DNA of 64,000 bases. Origin: Sphingobacterium spiritivorum ATCC 33861. Its GTDB lineage: Bacteria > Bacteroidota > Bacteroidia > Sphingobacteriales > Sphingobacteriaceae. A program made the position numbers and the translations under genes. The notes under the pieces were generated by a model that worked only from the letters and a program-made list of their open reading frames with translations, did no database searches and had not been told where the DNA came from. Position 1 is the stretch's first letter. Each line of letters opens with the position of its first letter. Where the stretch lies: positions 496,001 to 560,000 of the forward strand of contig NZ_GL379771.1 in NCBI RefSeq assembly GCF_000143765.1, given 5' to 3'. Positions 17,802 to 27,059 of this stretch are shown piece by piece.

Positions 17802-18779
17802 GTGATATTAGTAACCGGAGGAACAGGATTTTTAGGATCTACACTTATCAAGCAACTCATCGACGAAGGTGTCGCTGTGGTGGCGACCAAAAGATCAGAA
17901 TCTGTCATTCCCGAATACTTAAAATCATCTTCCCTTATTCAGTGGGTCGACGCTGACATTAACGACTATTTTGCGCTTGAAGAAGCTTTTGAAGGAATCT
18001 CACATGTATTTCATTGTGCGGCGCTGATTTCTTATCAGCCAAAGGATGCTTCGCAAATGATGAAAGTCAATATAGAAGGCACCCGTCATATCGTCAACCT
18101 CTGCCTGCAGCACAGCGCCAGACTTGTGCATGTCAGCTCTATTGCAGCATTGGGTACGAGCAAATCCAGGCAGCCCGTAACCGAGCAGGACAAATGGGAA
18201 TATGATTCGAAAATATCCAAATATTCGCTTTCTAAATATGAAAGTGAACTTGAAGTATGGAGAGGTGTAGTAGAAGGACTGGATGCTGTCATTGTAAATC
18301 CTTCTGTGATCATCGGTGCCACTGCAGGTAAAAAAGGCTCGGGAGCGATTTTTTCTCTGGTAGATAAAGGCTTGAAAGTCTATCCGACCGGAAGTGTGGG
18401 AGTAGTCGATGTGGAAGATGTCGCAAAACTGATGATCATTCTTATGAATAAAACCGAAATCTCCGGGGAACGTTTTATTATCAACACGGAGAACCTGACA
18501 AATAAAGCGTTGCTGGACCGCATCAGCGTACTGATGCAAAAGCCTGAGCCTACAATCGCTGCATCGCCAACGCTGCTGAGTATCGCATGGCGTGCCGCAA
18601 AATTCGTTTCCTTCTTTAACAATAAACCACCGGCAATCACCAAAGATTCTGCACGGGCGTCATCCGCAAAACTGGCTTATTCCAATAAAAAAATTATTGA
18701 AGCTACTCAATACAGCTTCAGGCCACTGGACGAAACACTCAAAGAAATTACCTCAACATATCAAACTAAAACCGAATAA
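17802..18779 (+). CDS. NAD(P)-dependent epimerase/dehydratase (extended SDR)
   Basis: This 325-residue Rossmann oxidoreductase has the N-terminal dinucleotide motif TGGTGFLG right at the start. The active site shows HVSSIAALG (Ser) and the YxxxK motif as YSLSKYESE, so it is likely catalytic. It resembles dihydroflavonol-4-reductase-like SDRs of unknown substrate. The start is GTG 17802, which places the glycine motif at the normal distance, and no ATG is available. It lies 3 bp before the SerB-like gene, so the two are co-transcribed, though no metabolic link is obvious. Confidence 0.88.
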   Translation: MILVTGGTGFLGSTLIKQLIDEGVAVVATKRSESVIPEYLKSSSLIQWVDADINDYFALEEAFEGISHVFHCAALISYQPKDASQMMKVNIEGTRHIVNLCLQHSARLVHVSSIAALGTSKSRQPVTEQDKWEYDSKISKYSLSKYESELEVWRGVVEGLDAVIVNPSVIIGATAGKKGSGAIFSLVDKGLKVYPTGSVGVVDVEDVAKLMIILMNKTEISGERFIINTENLTNKALLDRISVLMQKPEPTIAASPTLLSIAWRAAKFVSFFNNKPPAITKDSARASSAKLAYSNKKIIEATQYSFRPLDETLKEITSTYQTKTE

Positions 18780-18782
18780 ACA

Positions 18783-20075
18783 GTGAAAAACTATTACATC
18801 ATTGATTTTGACAGTACATTTACGCAAGTCGAAGCCTTGGATGAACTCGCTAGGATATCACTAGAAGGTCATCCTGATCAAGAAAAGATATACCAACAGA
18901 TCGAAGGTTATACCAATCTGGCAATGGAAGGTAAAATCTCCTTCCGTGAAAGCCTTGCAGGAAGAATCAAACTGCTGAAAGCCAACAAAAGCCACCTCGA
19001 CAAACTCGTCTCTCATCTGAAGAAGAAAGTTTCCCGTTCATTTAGCCGTAACCGTGAGTTTTTCAATCAGAATTCAGACACCGCATGGATCGTCTCCGGA
19101 GGCTTTAAAGAGTTTATTATACCAGTAGTCACCCCTTACCATATCAAAAAGGAAAATATCTACGCAAACACGTTTAAATTTGATCAGGAAGGAAATATCA
19201 TCGGCTATGATGAGAACAACCCGCTGTCGGATGAAGGCGGTAAGGTAAAATTACTGCAGGAATTAAAAATCGACGGACGTATTTTCGGTATCGGTGACGG
19301 TTATTCAGATTTTCAGCTGAAAGAATCGGGTCTCATTGAAAAATTCTTTGCATTCACTGAAAATATAGCCCGACAAAGTGTTACCGAAAAGGCAGACCAT
19401 GTAACTCCAAGTTTTGATGAGTTTCTGTATGTGAATGATCTTCCCAGAGCAATATCATATCCTAAAAACAGGATCTTGTGCCTGATTGTCGGTGATGTAC
19501 CTGAAATAGCTGCACATATACTGAAAAGAGACGGATTTTCGATCCGTATAAAAGACAGCTTTGAAGAGAAGTACACCAAAGATGTCGGCATGTTGCTTTT
19601 AGGACCGGACGTAGATGTATCAGATGAACAGTTGAGCCGTGCTGACAAGCTAAAAACAATAGGCTTTTTGGGAGATATAAGAGGACATATCAGCAAAAAT
19701 ATATGCAATGAAAAAGGCATTGTGGTATTTGATGACAAAAAAGGTAAAAAGAGGAACTCGGAGTTTATTCCAAGAAGAATGGCCGATTTTATCAATAACG
19801 GGGATACTGATCAGAGCCGTAATTTTCCAAATCTAATTTTGCCGAAATTAAGCAAAGCACATCGTCTGCTGCATATTCACAAAAATGTACCCGGCGTAAT
19901 GGCTCAGATTAATAATATATATGCAGAGAATAACATTAATATCGTTGCTCAGTTTCTGATGACACGTGGTGAAATCGGATATGCGGTCACAGATCTGAAT
20001 GTAGAATATGAAAAGGATCTGATCAAACAGCTCAAGAAAATAGATAATACCATCAAGTTCAGGATATTATATTAA
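18783..20075 (+). CDS. serB: phosphoserine phosphatase fused to a SerA-type ACT domain
   Basis: Residues 1-210 form a HAD-family phosphoserine phosphatase: DFDST with Asp8 and Asp10, the VSGGF segment, and GIGDGYSD with Asp172 and Asp176. This domain makes serine from phosphoserine. Residues 347-430 closely recall the C-terminus of D-3-phosphoglycerate dehydrogenase SerA: NFPNLILPKL, LLHIHKNVPGVMAQIN, NINIVAQFLMTRGEIGYAVTD, ending in RILY. In SerA this is the serine-sensing ACT domain. The stretch between (about 220-346) looks like an eroded SerA catalytic portion. The start is GTG 18783, 3 bp after the SDR stop. Feedback control by serine is an inference. Confidence 0.85.
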   Translation: MKNYYIIDFDSTFTQVEALDELARISLEGHPDQEKIYQQIEGYTNLAMEGKISFRESLAGRIKLLKANKSHLDKLVSHLKKKVSRSFSRNREFFNQNSDTAWIVSGGFKEFIIPVVTPYHIKKENIYANTFKFDQEGNIIGYDENNPLSDEGGKVKLLQELKIDGRIFGIGDGYSDFQLKESGLIEKFFAFTENIARQSVTEKADHVTPSFDEFLYVNDLPRAISYPKNRILCLIVGDVPEIAAHILKRDGFSIRIKDSFEEKYTKDVGMLLLGPDVDVSDEQLSRADKLKTIGFLGDIRGHISKNICNEKGIVVFDDKKGKKRNSEFIPRRMADFINNGDTDQSRNFPNLILPKLSKAHRLLHIHKNVPGVMAQINNIYAENNINIVAQFLMTRGEIGYAVTDLNVEYEKDLIKQLKKIDNTIKFRILY

Positions 20076-20110
20076 AAAAAGAGAGGGCTTTTGGAAGCCC
20101 TCTCTTTTTT
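20075..20110. terminator. terminator after serB
   Basis: A 16-bp stem (20075-20090 with 20095-20110) with a TTGG loop and A/T-rich flanks begins at the stop codon. It could act on both strands. Confidence 0.9.
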
Positions 20111-20172
20111 AACTCAACCCTGCATCAGTTAACATTCCGGCCAGTTACTAAGTGAAAATTTATAGTAACACA

Positions 20173-20754
20173 TTACCCTCCGGATTTAAAATAAATAACA
20201 TGCCGGGGTGTAATACAACAATCCAAAGCGATATCATACGGATCTACATCAGCTATCTTTTCTACCGGCTCAAAAAAAGAAAGTCCTGTTTTCTGCACAT
20301 CCGGTCTGCATTTCTTCAGAAACCTGTCATAGAATCCTTTACCGTACCCTACCCTGTTTCCGCTTTGATCGCAGATCAGTAAAGGAACTAATACCACATC
20401 AAGTAGCTTTTCATCTACCGGAGTGCCTGAGTCAGGCTCAGGAATACCCCATTTATTTTCCAGATAGGTTGTTGTATTATCCAGGAGATAGTGAGACATA
20501 GAACGGTCGTCAGCATGGCTCTGCGAGATCACCAATCTCACAGATGGAAAAACCTCCTGCATCCAGCTTATAAAGGCCAGCGTATCGGGTTCCTGATTAC
20601 GGTTTATAGGTAAATAGACATGACAGTACTGACATTTTGACCAGTCGATCCCCTTTAAGTACTCCAGAAGCTGATGGTTAAATGTCCGAAGTTCGTCAAC
20701 TGACAATTGCTGACGCTCAGACCGGTAAAGTTGTCTTAATTCTTGTTTAGTCAT
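20173..20754 (-). CDS. 5-formyltetrahydrofolate cyclo-ligase
   Basis: This cytoplasmic enzyme converts 5-formyl-THF to 5,10-methenyl-THF using ATP. The diagnostic C-terminal motif is GNRVGYGKGFYDRFL, together with LDVVLVPLLICD and the N-terminal KQELRQLYRSER helix. The best start is ATG 20754 (MTKQEL); an ATG five codons earlier (20769) is less typical. Length is normal at about 193 residues. It is last in the minus-strand run after efp, with an efp terminator lying between them. Confidence 0.93.
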   Translation of the reverse strand: MTKQELRQLYRSERQQLSVDELRTFNHQLLEYLKGIDWSKCQYCHVYLPINRNQEPDTLAFISWMQEVFPSVRLVISQSHADDRSMSHYLLDNTTTYLENKWGIPEPDSGTPVDEKLLDVVLVPLLICDQSGNRVGYGKGFYDRFLKKCRPDVQKTGLSFFEPVEKIADVDPYDIALDCCITPRHVIYFKSGG

Positions 20755-20767
20755 AATAGTTACTTTC

Positions 20768-20805
20768 AAAAAAAACGGCCTTGCAGCTGGGAGCTAACAA
20801 GACCG
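20768..20805 (-). terminator. terminator after efp
   Basis: On the minus strand an 8-bp stem CGGTCTTG/CAAGGCCG (one G-T pair, 20776-20805) is followed by a run of T. The loop contains a further AGCT/AGCT pairing. Confidence 0.8.
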
Positions 20806-20834
20806 AATAATCAACCTAAACCTAAAATCTTTAT

Positions 20835-21395
20835 TTATTTGACACGCTCGATATATTCACCGCTCTGCGTATCAACTTTTACTTTATCTCCCTGATTAAT
20901 AAAAAGAGGAACTTTAATCTCTACACCTGTTTCTACAGTTGCATTTTTCAAAGCATTGGTAGAAGTATCTCCTTTTACTGCTGGCTCTGTATATGTAATT
21001 TCTAATTCAACACTTTTTGGAGCCTGCGCCATAATTGCTTCATCGCTTTCGAATGCCACAATTACACTCATACCTTCTTTCAAGAATCGTGCCGAAGTAC
21101 CAAACAAAAATTTTGGAATATTAAATTGTTCATAAGTACTGTTATCCATTACGACATAAAATTCTCCGTCTTCATACAAATACTGATAGTCGTTAGTTTC
21201 TACACGCGCAATTTCTACAGCCTCATCAACCCGAAAACGGTATTCAACCAATTTACCGGTTTTCACATTACGCATTCTTGCCTGATAAAAAGCACGCAGG
21301 TTTCCCGGAGTACGGTGTATATATTCTTCAACAGCAACTAATTCACCATTGAAACGAAGGACATTTCCACTTTTTACGTCAGATGCTTTTGCCAT
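20835..21395 (-). CDS. efp: elongation factor P
   Basis: This translation factor relieves ribosome stalling at polyproline stretches. It has the three-domain beta-barrel layout, with normal length of 186 residues from ATG 21395 (MAKASDV). The frame runs ten codons further up, but those codons are Lys/Asn-rich leader and an AAGAAG ribosome-binding sequence lies there. The tip loop reads PGNLRAF, with Asn32 where E. coli has the beta-lysylated Lys34, so EpmA/EpmB-type modification is impossible at that position. No modification enzyme gene (epmA, epmB, earP) is in the window. An upstream -7 element on the minus strand suggests its own promoter. Confidence 0.96.
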   Translation of the reverse strand: MAKASDVKSGNVLRFNGELVAVEEYIHRTPGNLRAFYQARMRNVKTGKLVEYRFRVDEAVEIARVETNDYQYLYEDGEFYVVMDNSTYEQFNIPKFLFGTSARFLKEGMSVIVAFESDEAIMAQAPKSVELEITYTEPAVKGDTSTNALKNATVETGVEIKVPLFINQGDKVKVDTQSGEYIERVK

Positions 21396-21422
21396 GTTAC
21401 TTCTTTTGTTTTTTTTAGACGA

Positions 21423-21430
21423 CAAAACTA
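21423..21430 (-). promoter_or_regulatory. candidate -7 element of efp
   Basis: On the minus strand this reads TAGTTTTG, matching TAnnTTTG, 28 bp before the efp ATG. A clear -33 element is not seen. Confidence 0.5.
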
Positions 21431-21552
21431 CAAAAATTCTTGCTGTATATAAAAATTAAGGACAAGAAAAATAGTTTGATTTGAGAAAAGGACTTTTTAT
21501 TATATATCTATATAGTATACGGATTTAGGACAGTCTCTGACTCCGTTAAATA

Positions 21553-22176
21553 TTATTTTTTATAATCGCTGATGCTGATATGCTGATCACAAAAACTGTA
21601 CTCTTTAGCCTGATTAGAGCAGACAATCAGCAGGCGATCATCACTAATCGTTTTTTCTATAAGTTCCAGATACCAGGCTTCACCCTTTTCATCCAGATTG
21701 CTGGTCGGTTCATCCAGAAATACAAGTGCTGAATCTGAGCAACATGCTAATGCCAGTTTGACCCGCTGCTTCATTCCGGAAGAGAAATATCGGATCTCTT
21801 TATTTATAGAAGCATTGAGCCCTAATAAATCCAGCAGGGAATCCTGATCAAATCCATTTTGAAAATTCTTGAACCTGAAATGAAAGGTTATCATTTCACG
21901 AAGAGTGAGATCTTCTATCAATTCTACATAAGGCGCCGCAATAGATAAATATTGAAAAATCCGGTCTACAGCAATTTCTGCATCCTCATGCTGATAGTTA
22001 ATCTTACCCTCAGAAGGAGTCAGATTGCCACACAGAACTTTGAGTAAGGTAGACTTACCGGATCCGTTAGGCCCGAGTACGGCATACTTATGTCCAACAG
22101 AAAAGGTATAATCGATATGTCTGAAAATCCAGTCCCGATTATACCTTCTCCCGATGTCTTGCAGTGTTATCTTCAA
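21553..22176 (-). CDS. ABC transporter ATP-binding protein, orphan
   Basis: This 207-residue nucleotide-binding domain has Walker A GPNGSGKST, signature YFSSGMKQR and Walker B ALVFLDEPTSNLD. The signature begins with SSG instead of LSGG, as in CcmA-like and other small exporter ATPases. No permease gene is adjacent, so its partner is encoded elsewhere. It is placed 25 bp after lpxA on the same strand, as commonly seen in Bacteroidota, where the order lpxD-lpxC/fabZ-lpxA-ABC ATPase-efp is frequent. The transported substrate is unknown. Confidence 0.88.
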   Translation of the reverse strand: MKITLQDIGRRYNRDWIFRHIDYTFSVGHKYAVLGPNGSGKSTLLKVLCGNLTPSEGKINYQHEDAEIAVDRIFQYLSIAAPYVELIEDLTLREMITFHFRFKNFQNGFDQDSLLDLLGLNASINKEIRYFSSGMKQRVKLALACCSDSALVFLDEPTSNLDEKGEAWYLELIEKTISDDRLLIVCSNQAKEYSFCDQHISISDYKK

Positions 22177-22200
22177 AACACTTTATACTTTATTATACGA

Positions 22201-22995
22201 TTACAAACTTGCTCTTCCCTGGCCAAAGCCTTTGATAATACCTCTATTCGAATTGCGAACGAATGTAAGGATCTCATCTCTGGTTTCAGTAGCTTTAAAT
22301 TCTGTTTCTACAATATCCAGCGCCTTGGAAAGATTTCCATTCTGGATAAAAAGAACACGGTAAATACCCTGGATCTCATTTATCTGTTCATTTGAGAATC
22401 CTCTTCTGCGAAGTCCCACCGAATTAATACCGGCATAGGTAATCGGCTCGCGTGCGGCTTTGATAAACGGAGGAACATCTTTACGTACCAAAGAACCTCC
22501 GGAAACAAAGGCATGTGAACCTATCTTCACAAACTGATGTACGGCTACCATACCCGCCAGTACAACATAATCTCCGATGGTAATGTGACCTGCAAGAGTA
22601 CTTGAATTTGAAAAAATACAGTTATCGCCAATTATACAATCATGGGCAATGTGGCTGTATGCCTGTATAAGGCAGTTCTTGCCAATCACTGTTTTATAGC
22701 GGTCTTTTGTACCTCTGTTGATCGTCACACACTCTCTGATAGTAGTATTGTCGCCGATCTCAGCCACCGTAACTTCTCCCTCAAATTTGAGGTCCTGCGG
22801 TTCTCCTGAGATAACAGCGCCCGGATATATTTTACAGTTTTTTCCTATCCGTGCCCCATTCATAATGGTCACATTAGACCCAATCCAGGTACCCTCTCCT
22901 ATTACAACATCCTTGTGGATCGTAGTAAAAGGCTCTACAACAACATTTTGGGCTATCCGTGCCTCAGGATGTATATAAGCTAAAGGCTGTATCAT
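22201..22995 (-). CDS. lpxA: acyl-ACP--UDP-N-acetylglucosamine O-acyltransferase
   Basis: This first enzyme of lipid A synthesis transfers a 3-hydroxyacyl chain to UDP-GlcNAc. The N-terminal 190 residues are hexapeptide repeats forming a left-handed beta helix (IHPEARIAQNVVVEP and so on). The catalytic histidine lies in IQAYSHIAHDC. The C-terminal helical part includes INSVGLRRRGFS, which is typical of LpxA and absent from LpxD. It begins 1 bp after the lpxC-fabZ stop, so it is translationally coupled. Confidence 0.96.
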   Translation of the reverse strand: MIQPLAYIHPEARIAQNVVVEPFTTIHKDVVIGEGTWIGSNVTIMNGARIGKNCKIYPGAVISGEPQDLKFEGEVTVAEIGDNTTIRECVTINRGTKDRYKTVIGKNCLIQAYSHIAHDCIIGDNCIFSNSSTLAGHITIGDYVVLAGMVAVHQFVKIGSHAFVSGGSLVRKDVPPFIKAAREPITYAGINSVGLRRRGFSNEQINEIQGIYRVLFIQNGNLSKALDIVETEFKATETRDEILTFVRNSNRGIIKGFGQGRASL

Positions 22996-22996
22996 C

Positions 22997-24400
22997 TTAC
23001 TTTACTTTTACAATTTGAGCCATTAGCTCTGCCTCACTAACAATTTTCTCTCCTACCATTCCTATGCCTTTCATGCGCGCAATACCTCTTCGTATCGGTT
23101 CCATAAGATCACAACGGAAAATAATAGTATCACCGGGAGCAACCTGGTTTTTGAATCTTGCATTTTCAATTTTCAGGAATAGTGTCAACCAGTTTTCAGG
23201 ATCTGGAACTGTATTTAATACAAGGATTCCTCCAGTCTGTGCCATAGCTTCAATCTGCAGAACACCCGGAAATACAGGTGATCCCGGAAAATGTCCCATA
23301 AACAAATCTTCATTCATGGTTACATTCTTAAGTCCTACGACATGGTTTTCTGTCAATTCCAGAATTTTATCCACCATTAAAAACGGCTGACGATGGGGTA
23401 ATATATTCATAATCTGCACTGTATCATATACAGGCGTCATATTCGGATCGTAAACCTTTACATGTTTACGGTTTTTCTCTTTATTAATAACGGCCCTGAT
23501 CTTTTTTGCAAAAGCAACATTAGCTGCATGTCCGGGACGGGCAGCCATAATATGACCTTTCAAAGGGCGTCCTACCAAAGCCAGATCACCGATCATATCC
23601 AGAAGTTTATGACGGGCAGGCTCGTTCTGATAGCGTAGTTGAATATTATTCAGAATACCTTCATTCGCTACATCGATATCATCACGGTTAAATAAATGTG
23701 CTAGCTTATCCAACTCTTCTTTATCGACGTCTTTGTCTACAATCACGATTGCATTGGACAAATCACCACCTTTAATAAGGCCAAGATTGACCAGTGTCTC
23801 CAATTCATGAAGAAAACAGAACGTACGTGAAGCTGATATTTCTTTTACAAATTCACCGATATTACTTACAGAAGCGTGCTGACTGCCCAAAACCGGAGAA
23901 TTAAAGTCTATCATACAGGTGAGACGGTAGCCATCCAGTGGCATTGCTACAATCTCGACCTTACGATCTGTTTCCGAGTAATGGATATTAGATTTGATCT
24001 CATAAAAATCTCTGTCAGCATCCTGTTCCTGAAAACCTACTTCTTCAAATAGTTTGACAAACGGAGAAGAACTTCCGTCCAGAATAGGTACTTCAGGTCC
24101 GTCAATATCAATCAAAACATTATCAATCTGTAAACCAACCAAAGAGGCCATCAAATGCTCAATAGTGCTGACACTAGCGCCATTCTGAGAAATGGTGGTA
24201 CCACGAGAAGTATCTGTTACATTATCCGCATCTACAGCGATAACAGGAGCTCCTTCGACATCTACCCTTCTGAATTTGTACCAATGGTATTCAGGAGCAG
24301 GTTTGATCGTAAGAGTAACAGATTTTCCAGTATGCAAACCAACACCTGAAATCGAAACTTCAGACTTAATGGTTCTTTGTTTTACATTCATATCTAACAT
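22997..24400 (-). CDS. lpxC/fabZ: bifunctional LpxC deacetylase / FabZ dehydratase
   Basis: The N-terminal part (about 1-310) is the zinc UDP-3-O-acyl-GlcNAc deacetylase LpxC, with SGVGLHTG, the zinc ligand in TIEHLMASL, and the pair in RHKLLDMIGDLAL. The C-terminal part (about 320-467) is a hotdog-fold 3-hydroxyacyl-ACP dehydratase FabZ with the active-site segment LPHRQPFLMVDK (His336) and the FPGVLQIEAMAQ helix. The fusion is a hallmark of Bacteroidota and links lipid A commitment to fatty acid elongation. Start may be ATG 24400 or ATG 24391 (MNVKQRT); the latter matches relatives better. Confidence 0.96.
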   Translation of the reverse strand: MLDMNVKQRTIKSEVSISGVGLHTGKSVTLTIKPAPEYHWYKFRRVDVEGAPVIAVDADNVTDTSRGTTISQNGASVSTIEHLMASLVGLQIDNVLIDIDGPEVPILDGSSSPFVKLFEEVGFQEQDADRDFYEIKSNIHYSETDRKVEIVAMPLDGYRLTCMIDFNSPVLGSQHASVSNIGEFVKEISASRTFCFLHELETLVNLGLIKGGDLSNAIVIVDKDVDKEELDKLAHLFNRDDIDVANEGILNNIQLRYQNEPARHKLLDMIGDLALVGRPLKGHIMAARPGHAANVAFAKKIRAVINKEKNRKHVKVYDPNMTPVYDTVQIMNILPHRQPFLMVDKILELTENHVVGLKNVTMNEDLFMGHFPGSPVFPGVLQIEAMAQTGGILVLNTVPDPENWLTLFLKIENARFKNQVAPGDTIIFRCDLMEPIRRGIARMKGIGMVGEKIVSEAELMAQIVKVK

Positions 24401-24432
24401 TCTGTATTAAGCAATATTGAGTTTTCTTTTTG

Positions 24433-25470
24433 TTATTTTATATTTTGTATCTGCAGCAATTGCTCTAATTCTGAAATTCTTTTTTCCAGTTCAGGCAATC
24501 TTGCATAAATGACCTGTGAACGCAGTTGAGATTGATAAGGAGTTGCTGGTGAACCTCCCCATTTTTTGTCAGTTACTGTAATTGAACGATTAATTCCGGA
24601 TTGCGCCTGCACCTGCGACCGGTCTGCAATAGTGATATGCCCTACCACACCGACTTGTCCGCCGAGTACAACCTGTTCGCCCAGTTTAGTACTTCCTGAT
24701 ACTCCGGTCTGCGCAGCAATAACGGTATTCTTACCGATCTCCACATTGTGAGCGATCTGAATCAGATTATCCAGTTTAACCCCCTGACGTATAACAGTAG
24801 ATCCCATAGTTGCCCGGTCGATCACCGTATTAGCGCCGATCTCTACATCATCTTCAATGATGACATTCCCGATTTGAGGAACCTTACTATACGTACCATC
24901 CTCCTGCGGAGCAAAACCAAATCCATCACTCCCGATCACAACACCGGCATGTATGATTACATTATTACCGATAACACAGTCTGAATATACTTTTACTCCG
25001 GGAAAGAGTGTCACGTTATCCCCGATCTGTACATTATCCCCAATATAGACATGAGGATATACTTTCACTTGCTTACCTAAAGCAGTATTTTTTCCGATAT
25101 AAGAAAAAGCTCCCAAATATTCATGCTCACCAATGCTGGCGGTATCATGTATAAAGAGAGGTTCTTCTCGTCCGGAACGATCCTGTTTCATCATATTGTA
25201 ATAGGACAATAATTCTGAAAAAGAGGAATAAGCATTCCTGACGCGTATCAATGTACAGGAAACTTCGCTTAGCGGCGTAAAATCAGCATTTACAATAACA
25301 ATCGAAGCATTTGTCGTATAGATAAAGTTTTCGTACTTTGGATTTGCTAAAAAGGAAAGATCGCCTGACTGCGCCTCTTCAATTTTGGCTAATTGGCTCA
25401 CTACAACATCCGGGTTGCCTTCGATATTGCCTTTTAATAATGTTGCTATTTGTTGCGCAGAAAATTGCAT
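24433..25470 (-). CDS. lpxD: UDP-3-O-(3-hydroxyacyl)glucosamine N-acyltransferase
   Basis: This third enzyme of lipid A synthesis adds the N-linked acyl chain. An N-terminal uridine-binding domain (about 1-100, with [14 protein letters not shown]) is followed by hexapeptide repeats; the catalytic His lies in [12 protein letters not shown]. The C-terminus is a short helix. Length of 345 is normal. It opens the lpx cluster. A TACATTTG element ends only about 5 bp before the ATG, raising the possibility of a leaderless transcript, although read-through from the HD-domain gene 42 bp upstream is also possible. Confidence 0.96.
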   Translation of the reverse strand: MQFSAQQIATLLKGNIEGNPDVVVSQLAKIEEAQSGDLSFLANPKYENFIYTTNASIVIVNADFTPLSEVSCTLIRVRNAYSSFSELLSYYNMMKQDRSGREEPLFIHDTASIGEHEYLGAFSYIGKNTALGKQVKVYPHVYIGDNVQIGDNVTLFPGVKVYSDCVIGNNVIIHAGVVIGSDGFGFAPQEDGTYSKVPQIGNVIIEDDVEIGANTVIDRATMGSTVIRQGVKLDNLIQIAHNVEIGKNTVIAAQTGVSGSTKLGEQVVLGGQVGVVGHITIADRSQVQAQSGINRSITVTDKKWGGSPATPYQSQLRSQVIYARLPELEKRISELEQLLQIQNIK

Positions 25471-25474
25471 TGTA

Positions 25475-25482
25475 CAAATGTA
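25475..25482 (-). promoter_or_regulatory. candidate -7 element immediately before lpxD
   Basis: On the minus strand this reads TACATTTG. The element ends 4 bp before the lpxD ATG, so transcription would begin at or next to the start codon. No -33 element is clear. Confidence 0.4.
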
Positions 25483-25511
25483 TGCCTTTTTGTTAATTTT
25501 TCTTTAAGTTT

Positions 25512-26765
25512 TTACTTTATCCAGGGATATCCAACCTCTTTTGGGTATGAAATAGCAAATTTTCGTACTTTCCGGGCCAAAGCTTCCAAATTGGAAAGAT
25601 CTGACGCCTCTGTTATATCTTTTAGCTCTCCTTGTTTATCTACAATCTTTATACCTCCCTGCAAAGGGCTGTATGCACTATTCTCCACTTCCTGCATAAA
25701 GACAAAATACTCCAGCTCATCTTCAGTAATTCCGAAGTAATCGATTACGGCCTGATTCACCGCTTCTACAGTCTTTTCTGAAAAAGGTTCTTTACTCATA
25801 ACCGTCCTGAACAGATCTCTGGCCATCAATTTACGGCACAACATACTTAGGATCTTATCTTCATGATCTGCCCATGTTTTAATCGCCGACATAATATCTG
25901 TATCATCCAAACGAGTAAACCACTGTAAATGTGACTCGTCCAGTAAAAAATTATCTTTCGTGATTCTGTTTTTCAGAAAATGAGAGAATGCAGGTGTAGC
26001 AAATAAGTCTGCTCCCTGATCACTCAGAGCCTTCGCTCTTTTCAATGCTTTAATAAGCATCTGCTCTGCACCGATCACTGTTTTGTGCAGATACACCTGC
26101 CAGTACATCAGCCTTCGTGCAATCAAAAACTTCTCTACAGAATAAATACCTTTCAGTTCGACAACCAGTTCATCATTATGCACATTTAGCATTTTGATAA
26201 TCCGATCAAAAGAGATAACTCCTTCTGAAACCCCAGTAAAGAAACTATCCCTGTTCAGATAATCCATGCGGTCGGTATCCAGCTGACTGGAAACCAACTG
26301 ATGAAAAAATTTTCTCTCGTATTTATTATTAAAAATAGTAATCGCCAGATCGAGTTTACACCCAAATTCATCATTCATCCTGTCCATCAACAAAGAAGAC
26401 AGCATCTCATGAGACACACCTTCTATAATAGTATGTTCCAGTGAATGAGAAAAAGGCCCGTGTCCGATATCATGCAATAAGATCGCGACCAAAGCAGCCT
26501 CTTCCTCTTCCAGAGAGATCCGGACTTCTTTACTCCTTAATGTATCTATAGCCAGAGACATCAGGTGCATAGCTCCTATAGCATGCTGAAAACGGGTATG
26601 TAATGCTCCCGGATAGACCAGATGAGTCATACTCACCTGCTTGATATAGCGCAGTCTTTGAAAATAAGGATGCTGAATAAGGTCAAATACACATCCGGAA
26701 GGAATGGTTACAAATCCGTAAACCGGATCGTTGACTATTTTTCTCTTATTCAATGTAGATTGCAC
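25512..26765 (-). CDS. HD-domain phosphohydrolase (SAMHD1/YdhJ-like)
   Basis: This 417-residue cytoplasmic metal-dependent phosphohydrolase has the H...HD...D pattern: HTRFQHAIGAMHL, ILLHDIGHGPFSHSLE and SSQLDTDRMDYLNRD. The last motif is typical of dNTP triphosphohydrolase-like and SAMHD1-like proteins. The likely substrate is a nucleotide, but it has not been assigned for this branch. It lies upstream of the lpx cluster on the same strand, with 42 bp between. Confidence 0.88.
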   Translation of the reverse strand: MQSTLNKRKIVNDPVYGFVTIPSGCVFDLIQHPYFQRLRYIKQVSMTHLVYPGALHTRFQHAIGAMHLMSLAIDTLRSKEVRISLEEEEAALVAILLHDIGHGPFSHSLEHTIIEGVSHEMLSSLLMDRMNDEFGCKLDLAITIFNNKYERKFFHQLVSSQLDTDRMDYLNRDSFFTGVSEGVISFDRIIKMLNVHNDELVVELKGIYSVEKFLIARRLMYWQVYLHKTVIGAEQMLIKALKRAKALSDQGADLFATPAFSHFLKNRITKDNFLLDESHLQWFTRLDDTDIMSAIKTWADHEDKILSMLCRKLMARDLFRTVMSKEPFSEKTVEAVNQAVIDYFGITEDELEYFVFMQEVENSAYSPLQGGIKIVDKQGELKDITEASDLSNLEALARKVRKFAISYPKEVGYPWIK

Positions 26766-27059
26766 GTATATACTTATTTAAAAAATAATCTGAGCGAAAT
26801 AAAATTAACCATCTCCAATGCATTATAAAGAAGATGCAGATACTATTATCTTACTGAGCTAAGATAGTGCAAAGATACGGAGTTGCCCGTTAAGAAATGT
26901 TAAAAAACAACAAATAAAGTCCCAAAAGCAGTAAGTTCGTAACCCTATGACAAATCGATTGTTATAATTTTGATTATATTCTACATACATTTGGAGTAAT
27001 TTGAATCCTTCACAGAATCCTATGTATTCGATTTGTGATTATCAATTAAGAAAATTCTC
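26766..27059. promoter_or_regulatory. divergent promoter region of the HD gene and porX
   Basis: Two TAnnTTTG matches point in opposite directions: TATCTTTG on the minus strand at 26870-26877 for the HD gene, and TAATTTTG on the plus strand at 26965-26972 for porX. Neither has an obvious TTG at the right spacing. No gene or hairpin of note is seen. Confidence 0.45.
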
